Below, piece after piece: positions 25,543 through 36,242 of a stretch of DNA of 59,157 bases. The translations under genes and the position numbers were made by a program. Source of the DNA: an uncultured Granulosicoccaceae bacterium (GTDB lineage Bacteria; Pseudomonadota; Gammaproteobacteria; Granulosicoccales; Granulosicoccaceae); assembly GCA_938028465.1 (NCBI GenBank), contig CALJAA010000091.1, forward strand, positions 1-59,157, in the 5' to 3' direction. Within the stretch, counting starts at the first letter, position 1. Every line of letters starts with the position of its first letter. Under the pieces are notes generated by a model. It saw nothing but the letters and a program-made list of their open reading frames with translations, was not told where the DNA came from and searched no databases.

Positions 25543-25998
25543 ATGGCGATAACTCAGAAAACAACAGTGCCGCTTAAAGCATCAGCGACATGCCCAACGC
25601 ATTCGAAAGCACTAATAACTATTCGTGATCTTGATTTTGCTATTGATGAGCCGACTGAGCGTGGGGGCACAAACATGGGGCCCACACCCACAGATGCCGC
25701 TATTGCTGCTCTGGTGGGTTGCACGAATGTCATTGGCAATAAGTGCGCAAGTAAACTCGGCATCGATATAGGGCATCTAACAATTGATGCAACGTGTCAG
25801 TTTGATCGGCGCGGTGTCATGCTCAGTGAAGAAATTGATGTGCCCTTTGTAAAAATTGCTTTGAACATTACGGCAAATGGGCCGGCAACAACTGAAGAGT
25901 TGAAGTTGGTGGCTGCTGAAGTGTCGAAGTTTTGTCCGTTGTCAAAGCTATTCCGCCAGGCTGGAACGCAGATTGAGGAAAACTGGCAGTCGGCTTAA
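25543..25998 (+). CDS. OsmC-family protein
   Basis: A 151-residue OsmC/Ohr-fold protein with the two redox cysteines of the family in ALVGCTNVIGNKCASKLG and SKFCPLSKLFRQAG. OsmC proteins are thiol peroxidases for organic hydroperoxides. In catabolic clusters some relatives have other, undefined roles. AGGAAATCCTG precedes the ATG. The tight spacing to the nitroreductase and TRAP genes indicates one operon. Confidence 0.87.
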   Translation: MAITQKTTVPLKASATCPTHSKALITIRDLDFAIDEPTERGGTNMGPTPTDAAIAALVGCTNVIGNKCASKLGIDIGHLTIDATCQFDRRGVMLSEEIDVPFVKIALNITANGPATTEELKLVAAEVSKFCPLSKLFRQAGTQIEENWQSA

Positions 25999-26021
25999 AC
26001 ATCCACCACTTGGAGAACTGT

Positions 26022-27098
26022 ATGAAAGGTAAATTATTATTATCTGCTGCAGCGACAGTGTGTTGCCTAGCGCAACCGCTTAGCGTAACCGCGGCTGAAA
26101 CTATCACCGCTGTTGTTATTGATGGTTACCCAGCAAAGGCGATGTGGGTTAAAGAATTTAGCGGTTTTTTCATACCTGAAGTAGACAAGCGCCTTGCTGC
26201 TACGGGTAACTATAAAATGGATTGGCAGGAAAGCTATGGCGGCTCCATTGTTAAGCCTAAAGGCGTGCTTGAAGGTGTCAAGCTGGGGTTGGGTGATATT
26301 GGTATTGTTACGACCATATTTCACTCTTCTAAATTACCGAGCCAGGCGCTTGCCGCGGTCACGCCGTTTATCGCGCCAGATTCACGCGTGGTTGCTAAAG
26401 CAGTTGATGAAATTGCAAAAGAATTTCCGACCATGCAAAAAGAATTTGAAAAACAGAATCAGATTTATCTAGCAACGGGCGTTGTGCTAGACACTTATCA
26501 AATGTTCAGTAGTCAAGAGGTGGCTTCATTAAAGGATATTGAAGGTGGCAAAGTTGCCGGTGCAGGTATGAATATGCGATACGTAGAGGGCATCGACGGA
26601 GCGGTTGGTGTACGAGGAGGCCTCACCGATTTCTACAGCATGTTGCAAACTGGCTTAGTTGATCATGCGATGCTTTGGCCTGAGGCGGCTAAGACATTTA
26701 AAATTGCTGAAGTGGCACCGAGTATGTTGAAGGTTGATTTGGGTGCAGTAAACTCTAAAACGGTAACAGTCAATGCAGATTACTGGAAAAAACTGCCCGA
26801 CGAGGTGAAAGACGTTTTACGTGAAGTGGCCGTTGCGTATCGCGATCATGTTGCCTCGGTTGCAATGGACAGAGCGGCTGCGAGCCGTGATGCCTATGTT
26901 GCTGCTGGTGGAACCGTTGTGGAAGTATCGAACGAAGATCGCGCCTCATGGGCAGCGGCCATGCCTAATATTGCGAAGGAATGGGCAAAGACATTGGACG
27001 ATAAAGGTGAGCCTGGTAGTGATATGTTGAAGAGCTACATGGGTAAGTTGTCCGAAGCTGGATTCACTCCTCTGCGCGATTGGGCGTCAGAGCTTTAA
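26022..27098 (+). CDS. dctP: TRAP transporter substrate-binding protein (DctP family)
   Basis: A 358-residue periplasmic solute receptor with a signal peptide ending near VTAA. The body is a typical DctP-fold: SYGGSIVKPKGVLEGVKLGLGDIG, SLKDIEGGKVAGAGM, and the partner-helix DEVKDVLREVAVAYRDH. The conserved carboxylate-binding Arg of TRAP receptors is probably in AGMNMRYVEG. ATG at 26022 is preferred over a TTG 12 bases earlier because GGAG sits correctly for it. The ligand is likely an organic acid, perhaps aromatic, given the enzymes around it. A hairpin follows the gene. Confidence 0.88.
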   Translation: MKGKLLLSAAATVCCLAQPLSVTAAETITAVVIDGYPAKAMWVKEFSGFFIPEVDKRLAATGNYKMDWQESYGGSIVKPKGVLEGVKLGLGDIGIVTTIFHSSKLPSQALAAVTPFIAPDSRVVAKAVDEIAKEFPTMQKEFEKQNQIYLATGVVLDTYQMFSSQEVASLKDIEGGKVAGAGMNMRYVEGIDGAVGVRGGLTDFYSMLQTGLVDHAMLWPEAAKTFKIAEVAPSMLKVDLGAVNSKTVTVNADYWKKLPDEVKDVLREVAVAYRDHVASVAMDRAAASRDAYVAAGGTVVEVSNEDRASWAAAMPNIAKEWAKTLDDKGEPGSDMLKSYMGKLSEAGFTPLRDWASEL

Positions 27099-27112
27099 TA
27101 TTCACATCTGCT

Positions 27113-27145
27113 AAAGGAGGGGTGCAGAATGCGCCCCTTTCTTTG
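27113..27145 (+). terminator. Intra-operon hairpin between dctP and dctQ
   Basis: GAGGGGTGC / GCGCCCCTT pairs around a five-base AGAAT loop, followed by TTTCTTT. It sits in the 61-base gap after dctP. Such hairpins can partly terminate transcription or protect the 3' end, giving more binding protein than membrane subunits; that role is inferred. Confidence 0.65.
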
Positions 27146-27159
27146 AAAAGCTAATTCTT

Positions 27160-27711
27160 ATGATTGTTGCCTTGCGATATATTGAACGGATTATCGAACG
27201 TATCGCCATTCTTGCAAATGCTATAGGCACACTGGTTGTGCTTGGATTGGTTGTGGTCGTGAATTACGACATCGTTGCTCGCGAGTTCTATGGCAAACCG
27301 TTTCATGGTGCGGTAGAGCTGGTTCAGTTCTCCATGGTGTTAATTGTTTTCTTACAATTGCCTGATGTTGTCAGGGTGAATCGACTAACACGCTCTGATG
27401 GTTTTTTATCTATTGCGCAAACGCGATGGCCATCACTAGCCGTATATCTCAATAAATTTATTCACCTGACTGCCTGCATTTTTATGTTGTTAGTCGCGAT
27501 AGCGATCTGGCCAGAGTTTCTCGATATGTGGGAAACCCAAGATTATTTTGGCGTACCTGGCGTATTCACAGCACCTTGGTGGCCAGTGAAGCTGGTGATA
27601 TTTTTGAGTGCATCACTGTGCTTCTTACTGTTTTTGCTCAAATTTATGTTACCTGCCGCTACATTAAAAACGGTTTCTGCTGAGAGTGGCGTCGGGGTCG
27701 ATATCACATGA
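27160..27711 (+). CDS. dctQ: TRAP transporter small membrane subunit (DctQ family)
   Basis: A 183-residue membrane protein with four hydrophobic helices and the DctQ hallmark NYDIVAREFYGKPFHGAVELVQFSMV in the first half. It pairs with DctM to form the sodium-driven transporter in the inner membrane. Its stop region overlaps the dctM start by four bases (ATGA). Confidence 0.92.
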   Translation: MIVALRYIERIIERIAILANAIGTLVVLGLVVVVNYDIVAREFYGKPFHGAVELVQFSMVLIVFLQLPDVVRVNRLTRSDGFLSIAQTRWPSLAVYLNKFIHLTACIFMLLVAIAIWPEFLDMWETQDYFGVPGVFTAPWWPVKLVIFLSASLCFLLFLLKFMLPAATLKTVSAESGVGVDIT

Positions 27712-29018
27712 CACCAATTGAGATAGGGTTAATTTCGGTATTGGCTATTGTCATACTGATCTACCTCGGTGTTTATATTCCTATTGCTTTAGGCGCCGTG
27801 TCTTTTGTTTCCATATGGCTCATGAGGGACAACTTTGATCTGGCCATGAACTTACTCAAGATTGCCTTGAGTGATAGCGTTATGGAATACACCTTCGCCA
27901 CGGTGCCCCTGTTTACCTTTATGGGGATGATCGTTTCCAAAGCTGGTTTAGGTGGCGATATTTATGATGTGATGAATGCAGCCTTCAGGCGGATTAGAGG
28001 CGGTATTGGCATGGCTACAGTAGGTGCTAATGCGGTTTTCGCTGCGGTTACCGGCTCATCAATCGCGTCGGCCTCGGTGTTTTCAACGGTTGCCGTTCCT
28101 CAAATGCTGCGGTACGACTACAACCCTCGATTTGCAGTGGGCGTTGTAGCCGGTTCTTCAGTGTTGGGAATGATTATCCCGCCATCAGCGATGTTGATCA
28201 TTTATTCCTTGGTTGCTGAGCAATCAGTTGGTGATATGTTTTTAGCTGGCATTATTCCTGGCTTGATGTTGGCAACTGCCTATATCGCGGCCATCTTTTT
28301 CGCTGGGCGTTTTTTTCCTAACTTTGTTGGTGGAAAGCCTGCTGACGACTATGAGCCAATGAGTTATTGGGCTATCGCCAGCAAAACCTTACCGTTGGTG
28401 TTTTTAATTGTTGTGGTGCTTGGTGGTATTTACACCGGTTGGATGACGCCTGTTGAAGCTGGAGCTGCTGGTGCGACGGTAGGTTTGCTCATTGCGATTC
28501 TGCGTGGACGAATGACGCCAAAACTATTTTGGGAGGCCCTACTTGAAACTGGACACATTAGTGCCGCCATCTTGTTTCTCATTACTGCGGCATCGATTTA
28601 CAGTCGCATGTTGGGCCTAGCAGGATTACCCAATGAATTGGGTGACATCATGGCTGAGAATCAATTCAGCTTTGCAATGGTTATGTTTATCTATGTTTGC
28701 TTAATGTTGTTTTTAGGTACGCTGCTGGATACTGCTTCAATCATATTAATCGTGGTGCCTTTGTTTTTACCACTTATTGAGCCGCTTGGTTTGAGCCCGG
28801 TGTGGTTTGGCATTGTTACTGTCGTGGGTGCAGAGATTGGCTTGTTAACACCACCGCTAGGCATCAGTTGCTTCGTTATAAAGTCTACGCTAAATGACCC
28901 ACGTATTACCTTAAAAGATGTGTTTCTGGGCGCGCTACCGTTTGCGATGGTTATGCTTGTTGTATTGATAATTTTGATTAATTTTCCAGTGCTCAGTACG
29001 GTTTTATTGAATAGATAG
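27708..29018 (+). CDS. dctM: TRAP transporter large membrane subunit (DctM family)
   Basis: A 436-residue protein with about twelve membrane helices; it forms the transport channel. Signatures are FTFMGMIVSKAGLGGDIYDVMN, NAVFAAVTGSSIASASVFSTVAVPQM, GSSVLGMIIPPSAMLIIYS and GAEIGLLTPPLGISCFV (helix-hairpin elements). It is the last transport gene, 23 bases before the dioxygenase gene, with which it is probably co-transcribed. Confidence 0.94.
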   Translation: MTPIEIGLISVLAIVILIYLGVYIPIALGAVSFVSIWLMRDNFDLAMNLLKIALSDSVMEYTFATVPLFTFMGMIVSKAGLGGDIYDVMNAAFRRIRGGIGMATVGANAVFAAVTGSSIASASVFSTVAVPQMLRYDYNPRFAVGVVAGSSVLGMIIPPSAMLIIYSLVAEQSVGDMFLAGIIPGLMLATAYIAAIFFAGRFFPNFVGGKPADDYEPMSYWAIASKTLPLVFLIVVVLGGIYTGWMTPVEAGAAGATVGLLIAILRGRMTPKLFWEALLETGHISAAILFLITAASIYSRMLGLAGLPNELGDIMAENQFSFAMVMFIYVCLMLFLGTLLDTASIILIVVPLFLPLIEPLGLSPVWFGIVTVVGAEIGLLTPPLGISCFVIKSTLNDPRITLKDVFLGALPFAMVMLVVLIILINFPVLSTVLLNR

Positions 29019-29041
29019 TTAAACATGATAGGTATTCTGAA

Positions 29042-29923
29042 ATGAGAAATGTGACTAGCGATAATATTACGGAAACGTTTCTGAGCTACTTTGGTGAAGA
29101 TACTGACCCACGTCTTAAAACCATTATGGAGTCATTAGCTAAGCATCTGCATGCATTCGCAAGGGAAACCAACTTAACGCATGAAGAGTGGACTAAAGGG
29201 TTAGATATTGTTAGGCAAGCTGGCAAAATCACTACGCCAGAGCGCGATGAATTCGTATTATTGTCTGACGTGTTGGGCTTGTCTTCCCTGGTTGACATGA
29301 TTAATTCACCTGAAAAGGGAACAAGCTCTAGCGTGCTTGGTCCATTTCATATTTCGAACCCACCGAAAATGGAGATGGGGTCTGATTTAAAAGGTGATCA
29401 CGAAGGTGAGCTGGTGCTGGTTACGGGTCGAGTGCTCGATACAGATGGTAATCCTATTGCGGGTGCAACACTAGACATCTGGCAAACGGCAGCTAACGGT
29501 TTGTATTCCTCACAAGATCCCGAACAAGATATCTATAGCTTTCATGCGTTGTTTACGACAGGTGATGATGGTTGCTACTCGTTTACAACCGTAAAGCCTG
29601 TTAGTTATACCGTGCCAACGGATGGCCCCGTTGGCGAGTTGTTAAAAGCTACAGGGCGCCATCCATGGCGGCCATCGCATCTTCATTACATTATCAAGGC
29701 TGATGGTTTTCGATCATTGGTTACTGAAGTGTTCCCTGATGATGACCCTTACCTTGATCAAGATACGGTTTTTGGTGTGCGAGATGATTTGGTAATGCAT
29801 TATGCACCACAAGCTGCAGGGAGCTTTCCCGAGCAAGGTTATACTTTATCGGGAAAAGTAAACGAATCCTATCTGCGAGTTGATTTTGATTTAGTGTTGT
29901 CTCCATCAACGACCACCACTTAA
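29042..29923 (+). CDS. Intradiol ring-cleavage dioxygenase (hydroxyquinol/catechol 1,2-dioxygenase-like)
   Basis: A 293-residue non-haem Fe(III) enzyme that splits a catechol-type ring between the two hydroxyls. All four iron ligands are visible: Tyr155 (ANGLYS), Tyr189 (KPVSYTVPTDGP), His213 and His215 (RPSHLHYII). The long N-terminal helical domain (about 1-95) is the dimer linker of the catechol/hydroxyquinol group, absent in protocatechuate dioxygenase. DIWQTAANGLYSSQD fits hydroxyquinol 1,2-dioxygenases slightly better, but substrate choice cannot be fixed by eye. No maleylacetate reductase or muconate cycloisomerase is present in the window. Confidence 0.9.
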   Translation: MRNVTSDNITETFLSYFGEDTDPRLKTIMESLAKHLHAFARETNLTHEEWTKGLDIVRQAGKITTPERDEFVLLSDVLGLSSLVDMINSPEKGTSSSVLGPFHISNPPKMEMGSDLKGDHEGELVLVTGRVLDTDGNPIAGATLDIWQTAANGLYSSQDPEQDIYSFHALFTTGDDGCYSFTTVKPVSYTVPTDGPVGELLKATGRHPWRPSHLHYIIKADGFRSLVTEVFPDDDPYLDQDTVFGVRDDLVMHYAPQAAGSFPEQGYTLSGKVNESYLRVDFDLVLSPSTTTT

Positions 29924-29942
29924 ACAAGTTAGGAGTTTTTGA

Positions 29943-30638
29943 GTGATTGATTTGGCGAGCACAGCAGTAATTCCAAGTAAGCAGGGCGATAGCGCTGATG
30001 TCGTGAAATCTGCCACGCAGCGCGCCTATCAAGGTATCCGTAAACGCATTATCAATGGCGAGATTTTGCCTGGTGAGCGTCTAAAAGTTGAATCACTGAA
30101 AGTGTTATTGAACACGGGTGCTTCGCCCATACGCGAAGCGCTGAGTTTGTTAACGTCAGATCAATTGGTGGAACGTATTGATCAACGTGGCTTTCGTGCG
30201 GCATCAGCGAGTAAACAGCACTTTCAAGAAATACTCATGCTGCGCTGCCAGCTGGAGGATCTTGCTATACGAGGCAGTATCGGGTCGGGTGACACGCAAT
30301 GGGAAGAGAGCTTAGTGCTGTGTCACTATCGTCTGCAACAGGCTGACCGAAACGACCCAGAGCAGTGGGAGCATCTACACAGAGCTTTCCATAGTGCTTT
30401 ATTGCTAGGTTGTGGGTCGCCGATACTACTACGCTTTTGCGACCAGCTTTATGATCTTAATGTTCGGTACCGTTTTCTTGCCGGGAAATCGGGTAGGTAC
30501 AGTAAGCGAGACATCGCCAGTGAGCATCAAAGCATACTCGATGCCGCACTTGCGCGTGATGCAACTCTGGCATCGGATTTACTGATAAGGCATTATAAAT
30601 TGACCGGTGAGTTTCTTGCTGATCAATTTGATGAGTAA
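29943..30638 (+). CDS. GntR-family regulator with FCD domain
   Basis: A 231-residue transcription factor. The N-terminal winged helix has the GntR pattern QRAYQGIRKRIINGEILPGERL and LNTGASPIREALSLL. The C-terminal helical FCD domain has the Asp/His metal-ligand spacing seen in LEDLAIRG, HRAFHSALLLGCGS and SEHQSILDAALARD. The start is GTG at 29943 with AGGAG seven bases upstream. It is most likely the local regulator of the catabolic cluster, responding to the substrate or an intermediate. Confidence 0.92.
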   Translation: MIDLASTAVIPSKQGDSADVVKSATQRAYQGIRKRIINGEILPGERLKVESLKVLLNTGASPIREALSLLTSDQLVERIDQRGFRAASASKQHFQEILMLRCQLEDLAIRGSIGSGDTQWEESLVLCHYRLQQADRNDPEQWEHLHRAFHSALLLGCGSPILLRFCDQLYDLNVRYRFLAGKSGRYSKRDIASEHQSILDAALARDATLASDLLIRHYKLTGEFLADQFDE

Positions 30639-30691
30639 AAGTGCGATAAACTAGGCTCACTAGCAACGAGTCATCAAAAAACCACAACGCC

Positions 30692-31789
30692 ATGTCAGCA
30701 TTATTCTCCCCTCTAACAATCAACGACGTAACATTCAAAAACCGTATCGGCATGTCACCCATGTGCCAATACGTGTCCAATGAGGGCGTGGCAACTGATT
30801 GGCATATGGTCCACTTAGGCTCAAGAGCAGTGGGTGGTGTTGGTTTTATCATGGCCGAAGCCACGGCTGTCTCTCCTACTGGGCGTATATCGCAGGGCTG
30901 TGCTGGCTTGTGGAGCCAAAAGCATGCAGATGCGCTCAAGCCTATAGTCGCTTTTCAACAGTCATATGGTGCAGTAACTGGGATTCAGATTTCCCACTCA
31001 GGGCGCAAAGGCAGTGCGGCGACAGCGTTGGAAGGTGGAAGCCATCTTGAGGCTGAGGATTCCAATGCATGGGAAACAGTTGGCCCAACAGATACGGCGT
31101 TTGATCCTGATGGCACTCGGTTATGGCGTGCCCCTCGAGCACTATCAGTTAGTGAAATCGAAACGATCCAAGATGAATTTGTTAATGCGGCGAAACTAGC
31201 AATAGAGGTTGGATACGATTTGTTAGAGGTGCATTGTGCTCACGGTTATTTGTTGCACTCATTTTTAACGCCGTTAGTGAATACCCGTGATGACAGTTAC
31301 GGTGGTGATCTGCGTGCTAGAGCTAGGTTCTTACTCGAAACGGTGGAGAAGGTGCGAGCGGTATGGCCGCAAGAACGAGTGTTGTCAGTAAGGCTATCAG
31401 TGCATGACTTCGTTGATGGCGGGCTAACGCTAGACGATACTGCTCAAGTCGGTAGGTGGCTTAAAGAGCTTGGTGTTGATTTTCTTGATTGTTCTGGCGG
31501 TGGTGCCGTGCCTGAAGCACGTGGTGCAATAGGAAATAAAACAGCCGAACAACCCGGTATGGCAGGGCAGTTAAAAGCAGATACGAGTTTGTTGACCATG
31601 GCAGTGGGCGGCATAACTGAGCCAAAGCAAGCTGAGGAAATCATCGCGTCGTCAACTGCCGACATGGTATTGCTGGGCCGCGAGATGATGCGTGATCCGC
31701 ATTGGGCATTTAATGCAGCAAAAGCGCTTGGTGTAGATGCGCGCCCAGTGTTAGCTGAGCAATATGGCTTTTTTGTTGGCGCTACCTAG
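30692..31789 (+). CDS. YqjM-type old yellow enzyme (NADPH ene-reductase)
   Basis: A 365-residue FMN TIM-barrel oxidoreductase. Class III (YqjM-like) traits are Cys25 in SPMCQY, QISHSGRKGS, EVHCAHGYLLHSFLTPLVNTR, DSYGGDLRARARF and the phosphate-binding VGGIT plus VLLGREMMRDPHW. It reduces activated C=C bonds using NAD(P)H. Beside a ring-cleavage enzyme it could reduce an unsaturated product, doing a job usually given to maleylacetate reductase; this is inference. It lies 53 bases after the GntR gene and converges on the SAF oxidoreductase. Confidence 0.9.
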   Translation: MSALFSPLTINDVTFKNRIGMSPMCQYVSNEGVATDWHMVHLGSRAVGGVGFIMAEATAVSPTGRISQGCAGLWSQKHADALKPIVAFQQSYGAVTGIQISHSGRKGSAATALEGGSHLEAEDSNAWETVGPTDTAFDPDGTRLWRAPRALSVSEIETIQDEFVNAAKLAIEVGYDLLEVHCAHGYLLHSFLTPLVNTRDDSYGGDLRARARFLLETVEKVRAVWPQERVLSVRLSVHDFVDGGLTLDDTAQVGRWLKELGVDFLDCSGGGAVPEARGAIGNKTAEQPGMAGQLKADTSLLTMAVGGITEPKQAEEIIASSTADMVLLGREMMRDPHWAFNAAKALGVDARPVLAEQYGFFVGAT

Positions 31790-31823
31790 TAGCGCGTCAA
31801 CGTAATGCGCTCATGATCGGGCG

Positions 31824-33158
31824 CTATACGATTTCCTCCATCCACTTGCGTAGTTTGTACGCTCTGGTGGTTTCATCCATGTCTACGTCCGAAAATTTTA
31901 TTGGCGTATTGTCGGCAATGTCATTCTTCAGTTTGACATCATGTGCCAAGCCCAATGGCAAGTAGCCTGCTTCGATAGAGGCTTTGCCTGGACGCAAGCC
32001 GCCGGTAACCGTGTAGCCACCTTCGCCATCAAGAACTTCACCTGCTTTCATATCACGCTTAGCTATCGCTGCTACATCCGCATTGAAATGTTTGATCACG
32101 CCAGTGGGCTCACCACGTAAGCCAACAGATGCAACCGATATCGGCAGCTCCAAACCAATTAAATGCCAGCGTTTGTATAGCGATGAGTATCGCCCGCTAG
32201 TATCTGTTTTCACAGTGTATTCTTGAAAGCAATTACGCAAGTATTCGGTTTCACCTTCAAACACGACCCATACACCTTGGCGTATGTCATAAGGTACTGG
32301 CTTACCGTCATGCGTTAGAGAGGAAGCCACCTCAACCATCCCCTTGCGTTCTAAGCTGCCGCCTTCTGATTGGGGTCGCATAATGTTCGCTAAGTCTTCA
32401 GCTCCACCAACTGGATACTGTAAGCCTTCTGTTGGTACTTCAAGGCCCGTTGCATTGGCGATAGCTGATGATTCAATCGCAGGCTTCGAGCCATCTAAAA
32501 ATGAATTAAACATCTTAGGGTTAAGCCGTCCACGTTTGGCTTGCTCAGCGTTTATACCCCAATGATCCCAAATAGTTTCTGGCGTCGATTTGCGAAATTC
32601 TGGCAACCATTTATGTCCACGTCCAGCAGCCACTACATTGAACCCACAAGCGCGAGCCCAATCGACAAGATCGCAGGTTAGGGCGGGTTGATCACCGTAG
32701 GCCATCGAATAGATAACGCCAGCCTCTTTCGCTTTTGTAGCTAATGCATAACCGCAGAATGCATCGGCCTCGACAGTGACATTGATAACGTGTTTGCCGT
32801 TCTCAAATGCAAAGAGTGAGTGTTCAATGGCAGCAACGGGTGCGCCTGTGCATTCGACAATGATATCGATTGATGGATGTGCAACTAAGGCTTGCCAGTC
32901 TTCGCCCACGTGGGTGGCTTTTGTTTGTGCGGCTTTGTCTAGCGAGGTGGCTGAAAATTGTTCTTCCGGCCAACCGACAAACTCCATGTTGGATTTTGCG
33001 TTGGGGACGGATAGATCGGCTACACCAATTAAGTGAATGCCCTTAAGCTTTTGAACCTGCGATAAAAACATCGTGCCGAACTTACCAGCACCGATTAATC
33101 CGATACGGATGGGGTTGTCGTTTTCGGCACGTTCTTGGAGCAGTGAATAGAGATTCAT
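31824..33158 (-). CDS. NAD(P)-dependent oxidoreductase with SAF domain (homoserine dehydrogenase-like)
   Basis: A 444-residue cytoplasmic protein. The N-terminal Rossmann domain has GLIGAGKFGTMFLSQ (about 19-33) and VECTGAPVAAIEHSLFAFENGKHV, like homoserine dehydrogenase and related sugar-acid enzymes. The C-terminus is a SAF-type domain (DVAAIAKRDMKAGEVLDGEGG and GLAHDVKLKNDI). This Rossmann-SAF architecture is found in uncharacterised sugar-acid catabolic oxidoreductases, not in true homoserine dehydrogenase, which has an ACT or plain C-terminus. The substrate is unknown. It sits 36 bases upstream of nothing else on its strand and converges with the ene-reductase; hemE lies upstream on the same strand. 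Confidence 0.75.
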   Translation of the reverse strand: MNLYSLLQERAENDNPIRIGLIGAGKFGTMFLSQVQKLKGIHLIGVADLSVPNAKSNMEFVGWPEEQFSATSLDKAAQTKATHVGEDWQALVAHPSIDIIVECTGAPVAAIEHSLFAFENGKHVINVTVEADAFCGYALATKAKEAGVIYSMAYGDQPALTCDLVDWARACGFNVVAAGRGHKWLPEFRKSTPETIWDHWGINAEQAKRGRLNPKMFNSFLDGSKPAIESSAIANATGLEVPTEGLQYPVGGAEDLANIMRPQSEGGSLERKGMVEVASSLTHDGKPVPYDIRQGVWVVFEGETEYLRNCFQEYTVKTDTSGRYSSLYKRWHLIGLELPISVASVGLRGEPTGVIKHFNADVAAIAKRDMKAGEVLDGEGGYTVTGGLRPGKASIEAGYLPLGLAHDVKLKNDIADNTPIKFSDVDMDETTRAYKLRKWMEEIV

Positions 33159-33194
33159 ATGAGCCTAAAAAATGCTTAGAGCCTAAATTAATTT

Positions 33195-34244
33195 TTAGCC
33201 AGCATGAACAGCATCAACCAATGTTTTAACCCTGTCCGGATTAATATGCTGGTGTATCCCATGCCCTAAATTAAATACATGGCCTGGCCCGTCTCCAAAG
33301 CTTGTTAATACTTTTTTAACCTCAGCTTTGATCGTGTCGTCATCAGCGTAGAGTACGCTTGGGTCAAGGTTACCTTGAAGCGCGACTTTACCTTTGGTTA
33401 GTTCTTTTGCTCTTGATAGATCAGTCGTCCAATCAACACCAAGCCCATCGCAGCCGGTGTCTGCCATGTCGCCCAACCATTGCCCACCGTTTTTAGTAAA
33501 CAGAGTAACCGGGATGGTTTGTCCATCGTGTGTCCGCTTTAAGCCATCAACGATTTGTTGCATGTACTGCAGTGAAAATTCTTTGTATTTTTCATGCGAT
33601 AAAACGCCGCCCCATGTATCAAACACCATCACGGCTTGCGCGCCGGCTTCTATTTGAGCGTTTAGATAACTGGTTACAGATTGCGCGGTTTTATCTAGCA
33701 TCAGGTGCATAGATGTTGGATCGCTAAACATCATACCTTTTACTTTGCCAAAATCTTTCGTGCCGCCGCCTTCAACCATATAGCTTGCTAGTGTCCATGG
33801 GCTGCCGGAAAAACCGATTAACGGCACTTTGCCATCGAGTGTTTTACGAATTAAGCTAACTGCATTCATGACGTATTGCAGTTCATCATTTGGATCAGGA
33901 ATGGGTAGGGCTTTTACGTCTGCTGCGCTTTTGATGGGATTGCTAAACTTAGGGCCTTCGCCTGCTTCAAAGTGCAAACCTAAGCCCATGGCATCGGGAA
34001 TGGTTAGGATGTCTGAGAATAGAATCGCTGCATCTAGGTCAAAACGACGCAGCGGTTGCATTGTTACTTCGCAAGCTAGCTCTGCACTTCTGCAAAGGCT
34101 CATGAAGTCGCCAGCTTGTGCGCGTACTTCTTTATATTCAGGTAGGTATCGACCTGCTTGGCGCATAATCCAAACTGGTGTGCGATCAACGGGTTGCTTA
34201 AGTAAAGCGCGGATGAAGGTATCGTTTTTTAGGGGTGCGCTCAT
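33195..34244 (-). CDS. hemE: Uroporphyrinogen decarboxylase
   Basis: Converts uroporphyrinogen III to coproporphyrinogen III in haem synthesis, cofactor-free. The 349 residues match the family. Signatures are [15 protein letters not shown] (about 22-36), [31 protein letters not shown], and [13 protein letters not shown] near the C-terminus, with the catalytic Asp/Tyr regions present. It follows gltD by 23 bases, an order common in Pseudomonas and relatives, and may extend into the SAF oxidoreductase gene. Confidence 0.97.
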   Translation of the reverse strand: MSAPLKNDTFIRALLKQPVDRTPVWIMRQAGRYLPEYKEVRAQAGDFMSLCRSAELACEVTMQPLRRFDLDAAILFSDILTIPDAMGLGLHFEAGEGPKFSNPIKSAADVKALPIPDPNDELQYVMNAVSLIRKTLDGKVPLIGFSGSPWTLASYMVEGGGTKDFGKVKGMMFSDPTSMHLMLDKTAQSVTSYLNAQIEAGAQAVMVFDTWGGVLSHEKYKEFSLQYMQQIVDGLKRTHDGQTIPVTLFTKNGGQWLGDMADTGCDGLGVDWTTDLSRAKELTKGKVALQGNLDPSVLYADDDTIKAEVKKVLTSFGDGPGHVFNLGHGIHQHINPDRVKTLVDAVHAG

Positions 34245-34267
34245 GTGTCTTTTTAGCTCTTCTTTGT

Positions 34268-35707
<1,440 letters not shown>

Positions 35708-35737
35708 TTATGTAGGTTGTGTTAGTTCTAGGTTGAG

Positions 35738-36190
35738 TTAGCCCGCGTTTAATCGGTCTTTTATTTGTTGGCTAACTTGAGACATATCAGCGCGGCCAGC
35801 AACGGCAGCTTTGACAATGCCCATGACTTTACCCATATCCTTAACGCTTGCAGCACCCGTGCTGGCTATTGCTCCATCAATGATGCTAGCAATTTCTGCA
35901 TCATCCATCGCAGCAGGCATATAGGTTTGAATTAATTCTGACTCAGTGACTTCAACGGCAACTAAATCATCTCGGCCTGCATCTTTATATTGGCTGATTG
36001 ATTCGCGGCGTTGCTTGAGCATTTTTTCGAGTATCGCAATCGTTTGCGGCTCGTCTAGTTCGATGCGTTCATCAACTTCTTTTTGTTTGATGGCAGCGGA
36101 CATCAATCGCAATATTGCTAGGCGAGGCTTGTCGCCAGCTTTCATCGCTGTTTTGATGTCTTCGAGAATGCGTGTTCTGGTCTCGCTCAT
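35738..36190 (-). CDS. yqeY: GatB/YqeY domain protein
   Basis: A 150-residue helical protein similar to the C-terminal tRNA-binding tail of GatB. Family segments are MKAGDKPRLAILRLMSAAIKQKEVDER, MLKQRRESISQYKDAGR and SVKDMGKVMGIVKAAVAGRADMSQVSQ. Its role is not firmly known; it may modulate tRNA amidation. It follows rpsU as usual in the macromolecular synthesis locus, but dnaG does not follow here. Confidence 0.92.
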   Translation of the reverse strand: MSETRTRILEDIKTAMKAGDKPRLAILRLMSAAIKQKEVDERIELDEPQTIAILEKMLKQRRESISQYKDAGRDDLVAVEVTESELIQTYMPAAMDDAEIASIIDGAIASTGAASVKDMGKVMGIVKAAVAGRADMSQVSQQIKDRLNAG

Positions 36191-36242
36191 GTGCGAGCTA
36201 ATCCTTACTGTTGCAGGCGACTGTGTGTCGCCGGTGTTGTTC

